This document shows positions 33,801 through 47,518 of a stretch of 64,000 nt of DNA, piece after piece. Source of the DNA: Orobanche coerulescens (lineage: Eukaryota > Streptophyta > Magnoliopsida > Lamiales > Orobanchaceae). The notes beneath the pieces were generated by a model that was given only the letters and a program-made list of their open reading frames with translations, was not told the origin of the DNA and did not search any database. The stretch spans positions 115,739,501-115,803,500 of the forward strand of contig CM065811.1 of NCBI GenBank assembly GCA_033398695.1. The letters are read 5' to 3'. How positions within the stretch are numbered: position 1 is the stretch's first letter; each line of letters starts with the position of its first letter. The translations under genes and the position numbers were made by a program.

Positions 33801-36800
33801 TTAACCATCATTTAATGGAACAACATCACAATCTTTTCTGTCATAAATTGCCTCATCATCCTTCTCATCTAGCTCACACACTGGAAGTTTGTTGCTTAAT
33901 GGAGTGTATACATCAATATCTTCACATCTTTCTCCATCTAACTTATATGCTCTGTCACTCACCGAACAGACTACTGATTTGCTTTCATCTAATTGGTCTT
34001 TCACATAGAATACTTGATTTGCATGACAAGCTAGAATAAAACAATCTGATTTATAACCAATTCGATTTAGATCAACGACAGTCAAACCAAAATCATCCAC
34101 ATTAACCCCTCGACTATCTACCCAATCACATTTGAAAAGTATCTTCTTAACCATCAGATAATCAAGCTGCCAGATTTCATCAATGACTTCGTAGAAGGCC
34201 ATGTCACCAGAATGAGGTCGTTTGTCTTTTGAGCTTGATATTTGTAGAGTGTTAGCAACAATCCTAACACCACTGTTTTGAGTTACACGATTATTATCCC
34301 GATGCTTCGTTGCAAAATTGCAGCCATTAATATGATAGCCAGGATATATTAACACGCTTGAACGAGGTTTGTTTGCCAACAACTTCATTGTTTCGTCAAC
34401 CGGCACATTATTTTCCCTATCATCTGCTATCTATAATTTGAAATTCAAAAAAGAATCACATTAATTATATAATATGAATTTATTATAAGTTAACCTTTTA
34501 TAAGTATTATTATAATCAGTCTATAAGTTCTAACCTTGTTCTGTAACCAAGTGGCAAATGTACGAGTGTGTTCATTCTGCAACCACAGATGTTTCTTTGC
34601 TTTATAAGGGTGTGTTGACGTTAAATAACACATATGTTCCCTAAAGTGAGATAAAAGTAAAATTTATTTATTATACTAAAATCTTACAACTCTATTAACA
34701 TGTTACTTATAAATAGAATAATCAAGAACTTACTCAATATATGGTTGGATTTCAGGAGTGTTCATTAAAACGCAACGATGTGCTTGCGCCAGCAAAAGAT
34801 CATTGACTGACTTACAATTTCCACCTCCCAAAGGCTTTTCGATTGTAAAATCAGCAACATCACAAATCAGAGAGATATTCAGCACAAAATTGTAGTGCTT
34901 CTTCAGCAACATAACTTTCCGCGATACAACCCTCAGGACGGTAACGATTACGAACATAATCTTTAAGGGTTTTCATCCCTCTTTCAAAAGGGTACATCCA
35001 TCGAAAATAAACGGGGCCGCATAATCTAACTTGTTCAACTAAATGGATTGTCAAATGAATCATGATATCAAAGAAACTTGGTAGGAAGTACTTTTCCATT
35101 AGGCATAAAGTGATTACAAGATCCTTCTGTATTTGGTCAAGGGTACCGGGTTCCACAACTTTAGAGCACAACAAATTGAAAAAAGAGCACAATCTGATAA
35201 TAACTTTTCTAACATTCACAGGCAAACAATTTCTAATAGCCAATGGCAGGAGTTGTTGCATTAGAGTATGGCAATCATGAGATTTTAGTCCTTGAAGTCG
35301 ACATTCATCCAAAGAAACAAGTTTTTGAAAGTTCGAAGAATAGCCATCGGGTACTCTCGCATCATATAAAGTTTCACAGAATTGTTTTTTTTCTTTTTTA
35401 CTCAAGCTGTATGGAGCTGGAGGCAAGACTTTTTTTTGTTGGTATCATCAGGAACTAATTTTCCCTTGAGCTTAAGATCTTCAAGATCTTTTCTAGCATT
35501 AAACCCATCCTTTGTCCTACCCGGTTGATGAAGTAGTGTACCATAAATGCTTTCACACACGTTTTTCTCGATATGCATCACATCTAGTTGATGGCGAACT
35601 AACAAATGTTTCCAATAATCAAGGGAAAAAAAGATAGATTTCTTTTTGAACAATTTTCTAGTTATTCCCTCATCATCATCGCCATCAACATCGTCAAGTT
35701 TTCGCTTCTTAACTTTTTTCTTTCCAAACTTAGTATCAATAGCTTCTACCATATTTAATATTTCCAAACCAGATAAAGTCCTAGGAGGCTCACCCCACTC
35801 TTGATTCCCATTGAACACCTTTTTAAGTTTTCGAAATGGGTGTCCACATGGTAAGAATCGACGATGGCCCATATAAGACATTTTTCGACTATGTGGTAGC
35901 CAAGATGCACAGGTGTCTATTCCACAAACTGGGCAAGCATAATATCCCTTAACAGTACAACCAGAGAGGTTTCCATATGCTGGAAAGTCACTGATTGTCC
36001 ACATTAGGATAGCTCGTAAGTTGAATGTTTCTTTCTTCCATGCATCATAAACATCAACACCTTCATCCCAGAGAAGTTTCAAGTCCTCAACCAAGGGTGC
36101 TAAGTATACATCTAGATCATTTCCAGGTTGTTTAGGACCAGATATCAAAAGAGACAATATCATAAATTTTTTCTTCATACATAACCACGGAGGAAGGTTA
36201 TATGCAATCAAAGAAACAGGCCAACAACTATAAGTACTATTAAGTGTACTATGTGGATTAACCCCATCCGTTGATAGAGCTAAACGAAGATTTCTATCCT
36301 CTTCTGCAAATTGTGGCCACTTATTGTCAATTAATTTCCAAGATGGTGAGTCTGCTGGGTGGCGAAGTTTGCCATCTTTAATTCTCTTATTTGCATGCCA
36401 TGTCAAATTTTGAGCAGTTTGTGGTGATTGGAACATTCTTTTGAACCTAGGAATAGGGGGGAAATACCACAACACCTTTGCAGGCACACCATTTTTTAGT
36501 TTTTTCAAACCAATTTTTTCTCTCTGCCACCTAGATGCTCCACAGTTCGGGCACTCAACAAGATCAACAAACTCCTTTCTATACAAAATGCAATCATTTG
36601 GACAAGCATGTATTTTCTCATAATCTAAGCCTAACACTTTCATAGTTTTCTTAGCCTCGTAAACTGACTTAGGCAAATCATTATTAATAGGCAAAATATC
36701 AGCAAGGACATCTAACAAAGCCGAAAACCCTTTATCAGACCACCCATAATTCCCTTTAACACTATAGAGCCTCATCAAACCGGCAAGCTTTGAATGCTTT

Positions 36801-37201
36801 GAACCCGGATATAAAGGTTTTTCAGCATCATCAAGCATGTATTTTAAAGTACTAGGTTCTTTATCATAATGCTCATAAACATCTTGGACCATATCAACTA
36901 CATTATTATAATCTTGACATCTAAATCTTTCACTAGGTGGATGGTTTTGACACTTTGTGGAGGTAAAAGGGTCAACTTCCCCATGCTTAGTCCATATGAC
37001 ATACGACTCAAGAAAACCTTTCTGAAACAAATGAAGCTTGACCAGTTCAGGCTTATGAAACTCCATATTACAACAAAAGGTGCAAGGACATCGGATTGAC
37101 ATTCGGTTTTCAGCATTTAAAATTGCAAATTCTAAGAAATCAGCAACACCAATTTTATACTCTAAAGACCTTCTATCACAAGCTATCCAAGTTTTGTCCA
37201 T
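33801..37201 (-). pseudogene. CACTA transposase, TNP2-type
   Basis: The start MDKTWIACDRRSLEYKIG at 37201 and the Cys-rich IRCPCTFCCN are the transposase-associated domain. The Transposase_21 core follows (CPNDCILYRKEF, CPNCGASRW, LSTDGVNPHS, SLDYWKHLLVRHQLDVMHIE). A DUF4218 region at 35426-34860 (LPLAIRNCLP, MEKYFLPSFFDIMIHL) and a DUF4216 region at 34300-33950 (FKCDWVDSRGV) end the protein at 33801. Two frameshifts are visible: in an A8 run near 35430, and a 7-bp insertion-like change near 34868. TNP2 cuts the element out and inserts it; this copy is probably inactive. Confidence 0.9.
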
Positions 37202-37437
37202 TTCCAATACCTTTACCTGTGCATATATAATATTCAAAGGTCAGTCAGCATACAGTTCATAAACATGCATATAAGAAATATTTTTGCCACAAAAATAATT
37301 CAATTTAACAAAATGAATGCTTGCCTGAGCACTAATGGTTGTGAAACATCTTTTGTTTCCTTAACTTGCTCAATATCTTTTTCTTTTAATATCGACCAAA
37401 TGATAACATAAGGTAGTATTAAATATGATATCAACAC

Positions 37438-37890
37438 AAGAAGCGGCAACTAGTGTTAAAGCTCAGAAGATAAAAGAACCTAACTCGGGCCCTTACAATA
37501 TGGACACAGACTAGGCGAATGTAGAACTCTCGAAACAAAAAAGAACATGTAAAGATGGACAACCAGATTCGCAAAGCAAAAGTATGAAGAAAACAAGAAT
37601 TAAAATACCTTTATTTATGACATATACATATGTCATCAGAAGACCAGAATTAAAATCTTGACATCTAAATTTTTTACTAGGTGTATGTTCTGACAGTTTG
37701 TGGAGGAAGAAAGACCAGCTTAGTCCAAATGACATACGACTCAAGAAAATCATTTTCAAATAAATGAAGCTTTACTAGTTAAAGCTTATGAAACTCCATA
37801 TTGTAACATAATGTGCAAGGATATCTAACTGATATTAGGTTTTCAACATTCAAAATAGAAAACTCCAAGAAATCACCAACATTATAGACC
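37438..37890 (-). pseudogene. duplicated, decayed copy of the 5' end of the transposase gene
   Basis: The stretch 37651-37890 matches 36899-37145, the transposase-associated exon, with many small changes, for example ACATACGACTCAAGAAAA, TTTGTGGAGGA and TATGAAACTCCATATT in both. The preceding 37438-37550 resembles the tail of the 827-bp repeat units (AGAAGCGGCAACT; CTCTCGAAAC). It is therefore an old partial duplication of promoter-proximal sequence plus first exon inside the same element. Confidence 0.75.
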
Positions 37891-38130
37891 TCATATCACC
37901 AACACTATAGACCTCCAAGAAATCACCAACATTAAGTTACTATGTCCAAAAAAGATGATAACAAAGAACTCATATCATTTTATTTTAACATAAGCCATGG
38001 TATACAAACTTAAGCAAATTCATATACAAAACTACAAATAAATAATCAAACACCAGAAGAATATTGATATGTTATAATGTAGCATTTGTAGTAAATGTAG
38101 CACTTAATTATTTTCACAGAAACATAATAT

Positions 38131-40430
38131 GTTATTAGAATGGGGAAACAATGCTTACCTTCTTTCCTGTTCAACTCGACACTGCCCCCTCTTTAAAAAG
38201 TTTAACGGTAGTTGTTACAAACTACCATCAAAACCCCAAAGAAATACATGAGAGCAGATTTAGAGTTTAATATAATCATTACAAAAAATAACAGGAAACC
38301 AACAAGGAATTTCCTTAAACATATAAAGCAGATTTTTGAAAAAATCAATCGCAGTCCAGAAATATTTAGACTGAGAAATAGATACCGCAAATCTGGAGAA
38401 AGAGAACGTCAAGCTGCCAACAATGATCTCAACCCACAAAAAACACAGAAGTTACACAAACAATGTGGACCCGAAGGAACTTAAAAATGCCGATTCTCAA
38501 TCAATGTTGAAAACTCGCATGTAAAGCTGTTTTTGAAAAACTTTTTCTTGCATTTTACAAGCCTATCAGACATGGAGTTTTTCTTGCAAAAACAACGGTC
38601 GCAGCAAATCGAAAACAAAACCCAAAATTTAAATATCTGAGCAGATGAAAAATTTACAGACACAAAAATACCATATCAAAGATTAATACAAATTGTAGGG
38701 TTTTCTCCATAAAACTATGTAATTATAAATTTGTAAAACGTAACAAAAAAATTGTAAACATTAAACAGTGAAATCACACGAGGGCTTGGAAAAAAATAAG
38801 GAGTACAAATACACTATTCTACAATTAAACAGAAGAAGCGGCAACTGGTGTTTTAAAAGCTCAGAAGATAAAAGAAACTACCTCATGGGCCCTTACAATA
38901 TGGACAGAGACTACGCGAAGGTAGAACTCTCGAAACATAAAAAAAAGAACATGATCTGTTATTAGAATGGGGAAACAATGCTTACCTTCCTTCCTGTTCA
39001 ACTCGACACTGCCCCCTCTTTAAAAAGTTTAACGTTAGTTGTTACAAACTACCATCAAAACCCCAAAGAAATACATGAGAGCAGATTTAGAGTTTAATAT
39101 AATCACTACAAAATATAACAGGAAACCAACAAGGAATTTCCTTAAACATATAAAGCAGATTTTTGAAAAAATCAATCGCAGTCCAGAAATATTTAGACTA
39201 AGAAATAGATACCGCAAATCTGGAGAAAGAGAACGTCAAGCTGCCAACAATGATCTCAAACCACAAAAAACACAGAAGTAACACAAACAATGTGGACCCG
39301 AAGGAACTTAAAAATGCCAATTCTCAATCAATATTGAAAACTAGCATGTAAAGCTGTTTTTGAAAAACTTTTTCTTGCATTTTACAAGCCTACCAGACAT
39401 GGAGTTTTTCTTGCAAAAATAACGGTCGCAGGAAATCGAAAACAAAACCCAAAATTTAACTATCTGAGCAGATGAAAATTTTGCAGACACAAAAATACCA
39501 TATCAAAGATTAATACAAATTGTAGGGTTTTCTCCATAAAACTATGTAATTATAAATTTGTAAAACGTAACAAAAAAATTGTAAACATTAAACAGTGAAA
39601 TCACACGAGGGCTTGGAAAAAAAATAAGGAGTACAAATACACTATTCTACAATTAAACAGAAGAAGCGGCAATTGGTGTTTTAAAAGCTCAGAAGATAAA
39701 AGAAACTACCTCATGGGCCCTTACAACATGGACAGAGACTACGCGAAGGTAGAACTCTCGAAACATAAAAAAAAAACATGATCTGTTATTAGAATTGGGA
39801 AACTATGCTTACCTTCGTGTTCAACTCGAGACTGCCCCCTCTTTAACAAGTTTAACGGTAGTTGTTACAAACTACAATCAAAACTCCAACGAAATACATA
39901 AGAGCAGATTTAGAGTTTAATATAATCATTACAAGAAATAACAGGAAAGCAACAGGAAATTTACTTAAACACATAAAGCAGATTTTTTGAAAAAATCAGT
40001 CGTAGTCCAGAAATATTTAGACTGAGAAATAGATACCGCAAATCTGGAGTAAGAGAACGTCAAGCTGCCAACAATGATCTCAAACCACAAAAAACACAGA
40101 AGTTACACAAACAATGTGGACCCGAATGAACTTAAAAATGCCGATTCTCAATCAATGTTGAAAACTAGCATGTAAAGATGTTTTTGAAAAACTTTTTCTT
40201 GCATTTTACAAGCCTACCAGACATGGAGTTTTTCTTGCAAAAACAACGGCCGCAGCAAATCGAAAACAAAACCCAAAATTTAACAATCTGACCAGATGAA
40301 AAATTTCAGAAACAAAAATACAATATCAAAGATTAATACAAATTCTAGGGTTTTCTTTATAAAACTAATTAATTATAAAATTGCAAAATGCATCAAAAAA
40401 ATTGTGAAAATTAAACAGTGAAAACACACA
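38131..40430 (-). repeat. 827-bp tandem triplication upstream of the transposase
   Basis: Three direct copies start at GTTATTAGAAT near 38131, 38958 and 39784, giving spacings of 827 and 826 bp. The third is incomplete and diverges near 40430. Each unit contains a minus-strand splice-donor-like GGTAAG and GAAATACAT/AGAGCAGATTTAGAG blocks. Copies 1 and 2 are almost identical; copy 3 has more changes. The position suggests duplicated 5' UTR, intron or promoter sequence of the transposase gene. Confidence 0.9.
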
Positions 40431-41222
40431 TATAAAGAATCATAAAATCAAGTTCAAAGTCACTACTCAACAATCTCTGAGCAACAACACAAAAATAATC
40501 ATATTATTTAACTAAAGTTGTCCTTAAAAGATTAGAAACTATATAATCTTGCAAGAAGTACTAAAAATTAACCAAAAAGTAGGAATTTACCGTGCATGCT
40601 GAAGTAACATACAAGCTATTCCCACATCGAGCTACCGAGCGCAGATTCAATAGCCAAATATAGCTGTTTTATTTAACTTTTACGGGATAATTATAATCTG
40701 AAAGCTTTAGGGTTTTGTGGTAAAGGGATTGAATTCGATTGGGATAGAAGTAGGAGAATCAGAATTTGGGGTTATGGGGGATTTGGCACTGCAACTCTAA
40801 GGAAGAAGATGAAAGAACGTGTTACGGAGAAGGGAGGTCATAAGAAGATGAATTAGGGTTAAGTGTTTTACGGTTTCTATAATATTGGTTCTTAATATTG
40901 ATTACTAATTAATATTCATTGTTATGGTTATTGTATATAATATTGTGAATCAATGTAAATTATTCATGTAGCTGAATTGGTTTCTGTTTGGTGATGATAT
41001 CACCACGTCCCAGGTTCTATCCCAGGGATGCACATTTTTTTTTTATTATTGATATTTTAAGTGTCAGTAAATTTTGATACTCAATTTACTGATACTTAAG
41101 TGTCAGTATCTTATGACACAATTATGTTAAAAATAAAAAATGAGACAAATGTCTGAAGTTACTGACACTTTTGATAAAGTGTCAGAAACTAAGTGTCAGT
41201 AAAAGCTGTTTTTGTAGTAGTG
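40431..41222 (-). repeat. CACTA 5' region and right terminal inverted repeat
   Basis: Unique AT-rich sequence (40431-41040) leads to subterminal TGACACT-type motifs (41059-41205) and the terminus, whose outer strand ends TGTTTTTGTAGTAGTG. The next three bases, CCA, would be the right half of a 3-bp target duplication. The matching left terminus is absent. Confidence 0.88.
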
Positions 41223-41344
41223 CCACTCTGGTTCAGAGAGATAATAAGAGGGAGGAGAGGAGCAAGCCGAGCGTTAAGGATTTTCGTGATAATCTTATTG
41301 GTCACATTACACAGACTAATAGGCCGGTAATCTGACCAACCGCT
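41223..41344 (-). pseudogene. LINE ORF2 copy 2, RT fragment between CACTA and LARD
   Basis: This 122-bp segment matches 26936-27057 of LINE copy 1 with very few changes (for example TTCAGAG for TTCGGAG). It encodes part of the RT thumb-side block. It ends in CCGCT, the left target duplication of the LARD element, and continues at 51220. Confidence 0.93.
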
Positions 41345-44300
41345 TGTAACACCCCCAGATTTAACCGGAAATATTACAGCGCCGTGGGCCCCGAGATGGA
41401 ACCCACAAGGCTAAAAGAAATTTTCGCAAACATTTACAAATGCCCATGAGGCCAACGACGGTACTTATCTTTAAAAATTCACAAAGACTTATAAAATCCA
41501 TTTATCAAAAACCGTCAGAAAACTCATTTGAAATCGCGAGGCCAAACAGCCGACACTCAAAAGTTTAGAAAACAACTTCCAAAGCAACCTCAGTTACTAG
41601 ATACCAAAAGAGCATTACAAAATACTCCCGCAGCGGAAAAAGATCAACCATAAAGATACTCTAGCAGCGGAATACAAGAACCAATCAAGAACTCGAAGCA
41701 CACAACATGTCCTATCAATTATCCTCCGTGAAGATCATCTCTTCACGACCGCTACAAGATCGATACTCCGAGAACCTAAAAAGAAATCCCACGACGGGGT
41801 CACCATAATATCTAACAATGATAACCGTCACATCATGTCAATAATACATACCAATGAGAATACAGAATAAGAATACGACCAACGTAATCTTACCGCCATA
41901 ACTTTACTTAATCACGTAATTCATCAGAAGAACCATTGTCACAGTTTCACATCTCGTACTCGATTAACCAATAAACTCGAATATAATATCTGTATTGTAC
42001 CTCAAACAATACTCAAGATCCTCAAACTATCATAACCAATTCACGATACGGAAATCTACCATTTCTGACCAATACGATCCATCGAATAATATCATCAAAT
42101 CCCAAGACGATAACCGATCGTCCATCAAAGACAAAGACCAAAGAAAATACTAACATACCTCGAGATATGATGTGCCACGATAATCATATCGGTCTAATCC
42201 GAGATCGATCAATGTAATACGGACAAGGTCCTAACACAAGACCTACAAATGCATACTCATATGACAACGTCAATATGCTCAAAAACAATAACAACTATGT
42301 ATACTCAATGGAAATCCCATGATCCAAAGCCTCAAAGATAGATCCCAAGATGATCCTACAAGATCAACACGAGGTGGATAACCAACAATATACATATGCA
42401 CAACAATAACACAATGCCGGGTAATCCAACGATCCAGCTTCTCAAAGATAGATCCCAAGATGATCCCGTCGGACCAACACGAGGTGGAAAACCTGGCCCA
42501 ATGATCCGGCCTCAAGATAGATCCCAAGATGATCCCGTCGGACCAACACGAGGTGGACATCCGATCCAGCGCCCTCAGCATAGATCGCGCGATCCCATCG
42601 GATCAACACAACATAAACAACATAATATGCATACACATATGCAAAACAATATGTTCATCATCATGAACAACGCAACATGAACGACAACATGACGATTTAC
42701 TAGGACGACTCCATGTTCAACAACATGAAAGAAAATGTACGAGACCAAAATAAATAACACTAAACCATAATCAATATGGAATACCTGCCCCGAGTCCTTC
42801 GGGAGCAACCTCGATGTCCAATCATCACCAACGATTATCCGCAACGCTCGACGATTCAAACGTATCATGAACCATAAATATTCGAATCCTCGTCTTTATC
42901 ACAATGTAACCTCGATACTCGAACATACCAATAACTGATATAAATCATATACATTATGATTTACCCCCCCAGAATCGAAAGAACGATATGCGATCCGAAT
43001 ACCCAGAGTTCACAATAATAACCATCGCTATATGCATTATAAACGAAATGAAACTGAAACCATTCATTAAACATTATAACTGAGCAACTAATAACTTGCC
43101 TCGATACCGATACGATGATGATGAAACCGCTACCAGTCACAATGCCTTCGTCTACGAGCTCCTCGGCCCCGACCGAAGCAATTCACGAACATACTCGAAC
43201 ACGACCGCAGCATACGGTTATAAACACCGATCAATAAACTCAACCTATCGAAGAAATCAAATAACACATATCCGATAACGGTCAACAACTGAGAAAACTA
43301 ACCAATCGAACTCAACGGTTCAACACAACCTTGAATAAACACAGTCAGAACCAACCAAGTCAAACCATCACGAATTCCTAATCAAAACACAAAGAATACT
43401 GCACTATCTGCCTACTTAGCGCACGTTACTCACCTAACGTAGCGTGCGCTAAGTTTCTCCCGTTAGCGCGCGCTAGGCCGTAAACGTAGCGTGCGCTAAT
43501 GCTGTGCAGTGGCATGCATTTCAAGCATCGTCTAACACTTCCATCATGACAATGATCAACTCATCTCGAGTTAAATGATTTCATAACAATCATGACATAT
43601 AATTTAATAGCTCTTCAAGAACACGAATTATCCAAATTCACGTTCATGATCCATAAAATGATAAAATCCGATGTGTTCTAACATCTAAAAATCCTTATTC
43701 ATTATGTTCTTCGACATACAATTTATATAACTTCAAGAATCACAGTAGCATCACCATAATCGTTTCCATACGAAGTAACCAACGACAAAACATCAAAAAT
43801 CCGAATTGAAGAAGGGAATTACATTAACATATATCTTGAATTCCATCCAAAACCACACGAAACATATCAATACTCATATATTGATAGCAACATTAACTTA
43901 GTACGGTAATCCAACTCGTTGTCATGCTCATCAACTTGTTTATATGATAATCCTCAACTCAAGAACATCATATACAATCCAAAACGAAATCTCAAAGTGA
44001 AGAGTAATTACCTTTTTTTTTTTTGAAGGAAAGGATTGATTTCCAAGAATCACCAATGATCTCAAGAACAAAGCTTTACTCCATGATTTCCATCTTTAAT
44101 CTTGTTAAAGAGGATCATCCCTCTTTGTTTAGGAACTCCAAATGTTCTCACAAGGTTGTCTCTATCTGGTGAAAGGAAAGAAATGGACGAAATGTTTCAT
44201 GACACCCGCTTGTCCCTTTATATAGAATACCTTACTAGCGTGCGCTAAACCCTTATGTTTAGCGTGGCGCTAGCCTTAGCGTGCGCTAATCGACTTTGTT

Positions 44301-45036
44301 AGCGTGCGCTATCGGCCCGAGGCTACCGCCTTGCTTCAGAACTACCTTACGTACGTAATGCCCATGCATTAACGTACGTAAATCATCATGTCTAGCGCAC
44401 GCAAGTCCTTACTCTTAGCGTGCGCTATCCGAAGTTGACTTACTACAGTGTTTACCTACCACTCGCCCCCACATTCCGACAGCATCTTACAAGGATAAGA
44501 TTCCTTGTTGACTGATATATATATTTAGCGTGCGCTAAGCCTAATCTTTAGCGTGCGCTAATACTTCAGGACAACAACCGTTGACTTACCAGAACGTGCG
44601 CCGAAAGCAGCCGGGTCCATACGCAGATTCCTTCTGATCGGACTACATTAGCGTACGCTAACCTATGAACGTAGCGTGCGCTAATCCTGCACGATAGCGT
44701 GCGCTATGCATGAATATCAACGTGCGCTAATAAGGCTATACTTAGCCATTTTCCGCAGTTCTTGTCCAACGTCTCGACATACCAAAAACGAACATAAGAC
44801 ACACTGAACACAAACACTGAATCCAATAATATCATCATACGATATACCCAATATCGAAAGTACGACAACCTGATACACAATATCCTCAAATGTAATCACG
44901 ACCAAATACGACATTTATACCAATATCGACATCTCGCTCTTCATTTATTTTATCCTTACTGCATGCATTCCATGCCGCATAATATAACTCGGATAAAATA
45001 ATATCAAACAACAAGAGTAGAAATTCGGATATTACA
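41345..45036 (-). repeat. LARD 3' LTR (left copy)
   Basis: Nearly identical to 47519-51214. The minus-strand TATA box (TATATAAAG) is at about 44217-44225. A stretch of about 60-bp tandem units (GATCCCAAGATGATCC; CCAACACGAGGTGGA) lies at 42320-42600. Near-palindromic TTAGCGTGCGCTAA motifs cluster at 43417-43500 and 44230-44725. A palindrome TTACGTACGTAA-like motif is near 44345-44385. Small ORFs here do not match known proteins. Confidence 0.92.
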
Positions 45037-47518
45037 TTCTACACCCTTAAAATAAGTTTCGTCTCAAACTTGCCATCCGTCATAGAAAACAAAAAAAAAT
45101 ACAGTTCAACCCAAAATATCCCAAAACCATCACGACAATGATCAATCATCATCATTACCGAATATCCAAAAGAGCATACTTACAAATACGCAGTCGACGA
45201 TCTCCGAGATACTAGCCAAAGAATCTCACCGCATACGGTCTCAATACGCTTACGATCACAATTCCCGAGTCTCAACAAAATATATCATCTTCGGATGAAA
45301 CAATGCCCGAATCAAATCCCGTCTCGCCCGATTACATAATCAAGTCTCGCCCGATAAGACGAATAATACACAATACATCTGCAAAACAATTGCCCAAAAA
45401 CAACGACACGAATTCCGAAACATCAACACAAAATCCGAACGCTCAAATGATCACCAGCAATGATCAACAATCAATCGAATTTATCATCGACATGATAAAT
45501 TCCAATCTGACCAACCAGAGGTCAAAACACAATCGGGAATATCATCATCGTGATAAACTCTAATATTACCAATGAACGATCAACGAAAATCGAGAATACC
45601 TTCACACGGTAAACTCCAACACGATCAACACAGACCCACAGAAACAGATATACGAAAGAATAACATTCTCAAACGACAAATCAATCACGCACCGTAGATC
45701 TCAATAAACATACCCAACTGGAGAACATTTTCCTCGGCATACGAACAACGAATCGCAAATCGACGAACATACCAAATCATACACGGAGTGGAAACGACCA
45801 CTCAATATCCAAAACAACCAGTATGGGGTCACCATCCCCAAATCTACGCTTACAAGGAAATCATTCCAGAATCACTAAGGTAAAATCGCGCTACTATCAT
45901 ACCAATGGAATCACATAGCACCTATGTTCCGGTTTCACAAAATCCCAAGTTTCCAAAATAATATTATGCGCATGAATCTACAACACGCAACATATTTCTC
46001 TTATCCGATAAATCAACCGATCATCCGTGGATAACCAAACTACCATACTAACGTTCGAATCTCTTTCATAGTACCATACATCGATGTACTATCCGGTTCG
46101 TGAGTCTCACTTAACTCCACCACGATATGCATTATGCACTAAATGCGCATGTATATCCATCACATTTTCAAAACCACTGGAAATCACAACGTCTCGTCAA
46201 GAATACAAATTTTCGCAAGTTCTTTCAAAAATTTCAAAACTAAAAACATAAATTTTGGTAAGACCACAAAATCAATTTTCGAAAAAATTAACTTGGATCG
46301 ATGGTGCCAAGTATTCGATAACAGTTCTTTTTGAATATACACGATTAAATAAAATGAATTTTATGCAAATGCTTGTCCATATCCATACCCCTGTATACCA
46401 CTTCGGCTCGTCACCAATATCCACTGATATTCCATCGGAAAACCACACGATAGAGTTCCAAATCTCAAATATAAACTCCGACTAAAAACTCCTTTCCACA
46501 TATGACTCGCAACGTCAGTCATTAACCCATACTGGATCACCTTAAATATGATATGACAAAATATTGAAACGAATCAAGCAAATCAAACACGGCGAAAGAC
46601 TTCCCGAGAGGTTCCATTTGAACAAGTAAACCAAAGCCTCGAAAGGCGGAAATAACATAAGTAAATGATTGGTAAAGTGTTTTACAGATCTCGGGAGTTT
46701 TAGAAAACAGGAAAGTCTTTTGAAACATTAGGGTCTCAGCCCGTATTTTGTTTCACATTACAAGAAGTTTAAAAAGTAGAAAACCCTTTACGGACCCCAA
46801 GTCCTGAGTTATAAAACCATTTCAAAATCGATTGGGTCTCGACCCAAAAATCATTTTCCGTAAAACATCCGTAAAACATTCATTTTGAAAGGTATCATTT
46901 TCAAATGATCAAAAGCAGTTCATATAACTCAAAATGAATTAACATGCTACATGTTCTTCTCAACCATGCACAATATTTCTCCCAGATGCACAATTCCGTT
47001 CCAAAATCTAACCAACATACTGATTTCCAAAATCATAGTTTCTCAAGATCATCAATCTGTCCCAATTCGTCATCTCATTCGTACGCATAATATCTGTAAC
47101 GCATATTATCTTTCTGAATCTCAAAACGTATCAACTTAGAATGGCAATAAATCTCAATGCAATTCAAAAATCCAAATACTTACAGATCGTGAAGCCGACG
47201 ATTCCCCGTGATACTGGCACATGTCTCGACTCAAGAAAATACTCGACACAGATATTTTCAAAACACACGTTTGCAAACTCAGTTCGACTTAAGAACACAA
47301 TACATCTCATTCCAGAGAATCTCGTTAACACTATTTGGAAAAGTTATAACAAGCCCAGTACGATACTGGCAAATCCGATAACGCACAAGCCTGAGTGAAC
47401 AACAAAGACTCACGGCTCTAGTATTTGTCAATCGACAACTCGAATGACGCGACAAAAACACGACCCAACTCGACCCAAATGCCTAGGTTTTCTCAACCTA
47501 AGTTCCGATACCATATTC
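45037..47518 (-). other. LARD internal region, non-coding
   Basis: AT- and A-rich sequence without gag or pol motifs on either strand; the longest open stretches are under 90 codons. On the minus strand, a polypurine-like AAGGGTGTAGAA lies next to the left LTR (45037-45048). A primer-binding site lies next to the right LTR. Both replication signals are therefore kept while coding sequence is absent. Confidence 0.85.
47502..47513 (-). other. LARD primer-binding site
   Basis: TGGTATCGGAAC on the minus strand, five bases inside the LTR border, resembles the complement of the 3' end of initiator methionine tRNA. It fixes the element's orientation. Confidence 0.8.

Larger units (their letters stand above)
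28376..41222 (-). mobile_element. CACTA (En/Spm) DNA transposon, autonomous-type, left terminus lost
   Basis: The right end, read inward on the minus strand, is CACTACTACAAAAACAGC followed by TGACAC repeats, a canonical CACTA terminus. Inside are two minus-strand genes: TNP2-type transposase (33801-37201) and a second gene with Transposase_24 and Ulp1 protease domains (29945-33682). The left end begins inside a subterminal repeat (TGACACC at 28377) with no CACTAC end. The right flank starts CCA at 41223. The flanking LINE sequences are non-contiguous in the normal LINE order and duplicate 1440 bp. Confidence 0.9.

Noticed and set aside
40619..40630. TTCCCACATCG, a second USE-like motif
   Set aside because: It has a mismatch at the first position and no TATA box at either usual spacing.
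28376..41222. Reading the CACTA as a simple insertion with normal target duplication
   Set aside because: The flanks are not adjacent in the LINE: the left flank is the endonuclease region and the right flank is the RT region, with 1440 bp present on both sides.
42396..42680. Plus-strand ORF with repeated QDDPVGPTRGG
   Set aside because: It is produced by the 60-bp tandem repeat in the LARD LTR and recurs at 48571-48858; no protein family matches.
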